16,530 bases of DNA, taken from positions 1-16,530 of the forward strand of contig CAJGDP010000033.1 in assembly GCA_904502235.1 (NCBI GenBank), written 5' to 3'. Both the position numbers and the translations under genes were made by a program. Shown piece after piece: positions 15,576 to 16,530 of the stretch. The stretch comes from an uncultured Bacteroidaceae bacterium (lineage in GTDB: Bacteria > Bacteroidota > Bacteroidia > Bacteroidales > Bacteroidaceae). The notes below the pieces were generated by a model. The model was not told the origin of the DNA. It worked only from the letters and a program-made list of their open reading frames with translations, and did not search any database. Position 1 is the first letter of the stretch, and every line of letters begins with the position of its first letter.

Positions 15576-15598
15576 AAAGCGGTGGAAACACCGCTTTT
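15576..15598 (+). terminator. Probable terminator after thrS
   Basis: AAAGCGGTG (15576-15584) pairs perfectly with CACCGCTTT (15589-15597) around a GAAA tetraloop, starting 7 nt after the thrS stop. The following T-run is short and interrupted, so termination may be partial, with some read-through into infC. Confidence 0.6.
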
Positions 15599-15676
15599 AA
15601 TATGTTTTATGGATGCGAATTTTGATTTTTTTTGAAAAAAAAGGTCAATCCTTTTCGTAATATGACAAATATGTAA

Positions 15677-15684
15677 TAAATTTG
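15677..15684 (+). promoter_or_regulatory. Possible -7 element of infC-rpmI
   Basis: TAAATTTG fits TAnnTTTG exactly. The region 20 bp upstream has TTTTC (15652-15656) instead of TTTG. It would give a leader of about 58 nt before the infC ATG at 15749. The rest of the 180-nt gap after thrS is A/T-rich with no other recognisable element. Confidence 0.45.
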
Positions 15685-15748
15685 CATCCGATTTTGAAAA
15701 GTTATGCCTGTCAAGGGCTTTATTTGAAAGGAACTTATATAATTTTTA

Positions 15749-16330
15749 ATGAAGAACGACAATCTGAAGAACCAGTATCGTGTAAACGAACAAATCCGTG
15801 CCAACGAGGTGCGTATAGTAGGCGATGACATTGAGTCTGTTGTTATGCCTTTGCATAAGGCTCTCGCCCTTGCCGAAGAAAAAGAGTTGGACCTTGTGGA
15901 AATTTCTCCGACAGCCAACCCTCCTGTTTGTCGTCTTATTGAGTATTCAAAGTTCCTTTATCAGATGAAGAAACGTCAGAAGGAGCAGAAGGCAAAGCAG
16001 GTTAAGATAGATGTAAAGGAGATTCGTTTCGGTCCTCAGACCGACGAGCACGACTACAACTTCAAGCTCAAGCACGCAATCAGCTTCTTGCAGGACGGTG
16101 ACAAGGTTAAGGCATATGTTTTCTTTAAAGGACGTTCAATCCTTTTCAAGGAGCAGGGCGAGATTTTGCTTCTCCGTTTTGCTAAGGACCTTGAGGAGTA
16201 CGGTAAGGTTGATATGATGCCTGTACTCGAAGGAAAGCGTATGACAATCATGATTTCAGCAAAAAAGGCGGCTCCTGTCAAAAAGGAAAAACCTGCAAAG
16301 CCTGTTGCTGAAAAGGTAAACGAGGAATAA
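15749..16330 (+). CDS. infC: Translation initiation factor IF-3
   Basis: IF-3 binds the 30S subunit, keeps it apart from 50S and checks start-codon pairing. The 193 residues begin MKNDNLKNQYRVNEQI, as in other Bacteroidales, which supports the ATG at 15749; many bacteria use ATT or another rare start here, but this gene does not. The N domain (about 8-78) ends at PPVCRLIEYSKFLYQ, a lysine-rich linker follows (KKRQKEQKAKQ), and the C domain (about 87-172) carries EIRFGPQTDEHDYNFK and FKGRS. An extra tail of about 20 residues rich in Lys, Pro and Ala extends past the usual end. A 61-nt gap separates it from rpmI, presumably on the same mRNA. Confidence 0.96.
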   Translation: MKNDNLKNQYRVNEQIRANEVRIVGDDIESVVMPLHKALALAEEKELDLVEISPTANPPVCRLIEYSKFLYQMKKRQKEQKAKQVKIDVKEIRFGPQTDEHDYNFKLKHAISFLQDGDKVKAYVFFKGRSILFKEQGEILLLRFAKDLEEYGKVDMMPVLEGKRMTIMISAKKAAPVKKEKPAKPVAEKVNEE

Positions 16331-16337
16331 AAAGCGA

Positions 16338-16359
16338 GTAGTGTTGGATAGTACGCTAC
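16338..16359 (+). other. Small hairpin in the infC-rpmI gap
   Basis: GTAGTGT (16338-16344) and ACGCTAC (16353-16359) form a 7-bp stem with one T·G wobble and an 8-nt loop. A T-run occurs only some 20 nt later, so this is not a standard terminator. Ribosomal-protein leaders that bind L20 lie in this kind of position in other bacteria, but I see no specific L20 motif. The role is unknown. Confidence 0.3.
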
Positions 16360-16391
16360 CGATAATTGTTAACTAATAATTTTTTTAAGAA

Positions 16392-16530
16392 ATGCCAAAA
16401 GTTAAGACTAACTCCGGTGCCAAAAAAAGATTCGCTCTTACCGGAACAGGTAAAATCAAAAGAAAGCATGCTTATCACAGTCACATCTTGACTAAGAAGA
16501 CAAAGAAGCAGAAGAGAAACCTTGTACACT
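16392..16530 (+). CDS. rpmI: 50S ribosomal protein L35, partial
   Basis: The ATG at 16392 opens MPKVKTNSGAKKRFALTG and continues through KIKRKHAYHSHILTKK and KKQKRN to the window edge. This is the start of the small, very basic ribosomal protein L35 (about 65 residues in full); 46 codons are visible and the C terminus lies outside the window. It follows infC as in nearly all bacteria, and rplT would be expected next. Confidence 0.95.
   Translation, partial: MPKVKTNSGAKKRFALTGTGKIKRKHAYHSHILTKKTKKQKRNLVH

Noticed and set aside
1..16530. CRISPR arrays, insertion sequences, prophage, toxin-antitoxin or defence genes
   Set aside because: I found no regularly spaced repeats, transposase or integrase motifs, terminal inverted repeats or known defence domains in the reading frames.

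Overview
This window is chromosomal DNA from a member of the Bacteroidales (Bacteroidota), most likely a gut or oral commensal; the genus cannot be fixed from this sequence alone. The evidence is the Bacteroides-type 5S rRNA, promoters of the Bacteroidota form (TTTG, about 19-20 bp, then TAnnTTTG or TATCTTCG), no consistent Shine-Dalgarno sites, lipoproteins with an acidic stretch after the lipidated cysteine (the Bacteroidota surface-export pattern), and families typical of this order (FISUMP-domain lipoprotein, DUF4827).

Layout. (1) Positions 1-229 are the tail of an rRNA operon: spacer, 5S rRNA and a strong terminator. (2) Positions 258-4226 look like an accessory segment: a minus-strand 3-methyladenine DNA glycosylase I (tag), a plus-strand surface lipoprotein with two InlB-like repeats and a FISUMP domain, and a convergent minus-strand secreted sialidase; the last two share a perfect 16-bp hairpin between their stops. 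(3) Positions 4309-8169 are a plus-strand operon of rpe, comEC and an NrnA-like DHH phosphoesterase with 8- and 11-nt gaps. (4) Positions 8237-10434 hold a DUF4827 lipoprotein and glmM, closed by a terminator. (5) Positions 10431-13506 are an operon of ruvX, def and a TPR protein; the first box of its promoter lies in the T-run of the glmM terminator. (6) Positions 13522-16530 hold thrS, infC and the first part of rpmI, the usual translation locus that normally continues into rplT.

The conserved genes serve central carbon metabolism, cell-wall precursor supply, nucleotide salvage, nuclease and envelope functions, protein N-terminal processing and translation. I see no defence island, CRISPR array, transposase, integrase or prophage gene, and no convincing new multi-gene system. 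The observation most worth following is that thrS encodes a threonyl-tRNA synthetase whose core motifs match the clostridial (Bacillota) type rather than the type I recall from Bacteroides and Prevotella, although it sits at the ordinary thrS-infC-rpmI position behind a Bacteroidota promoter. That suggests replacement of the gene in place by horizontal transfer.
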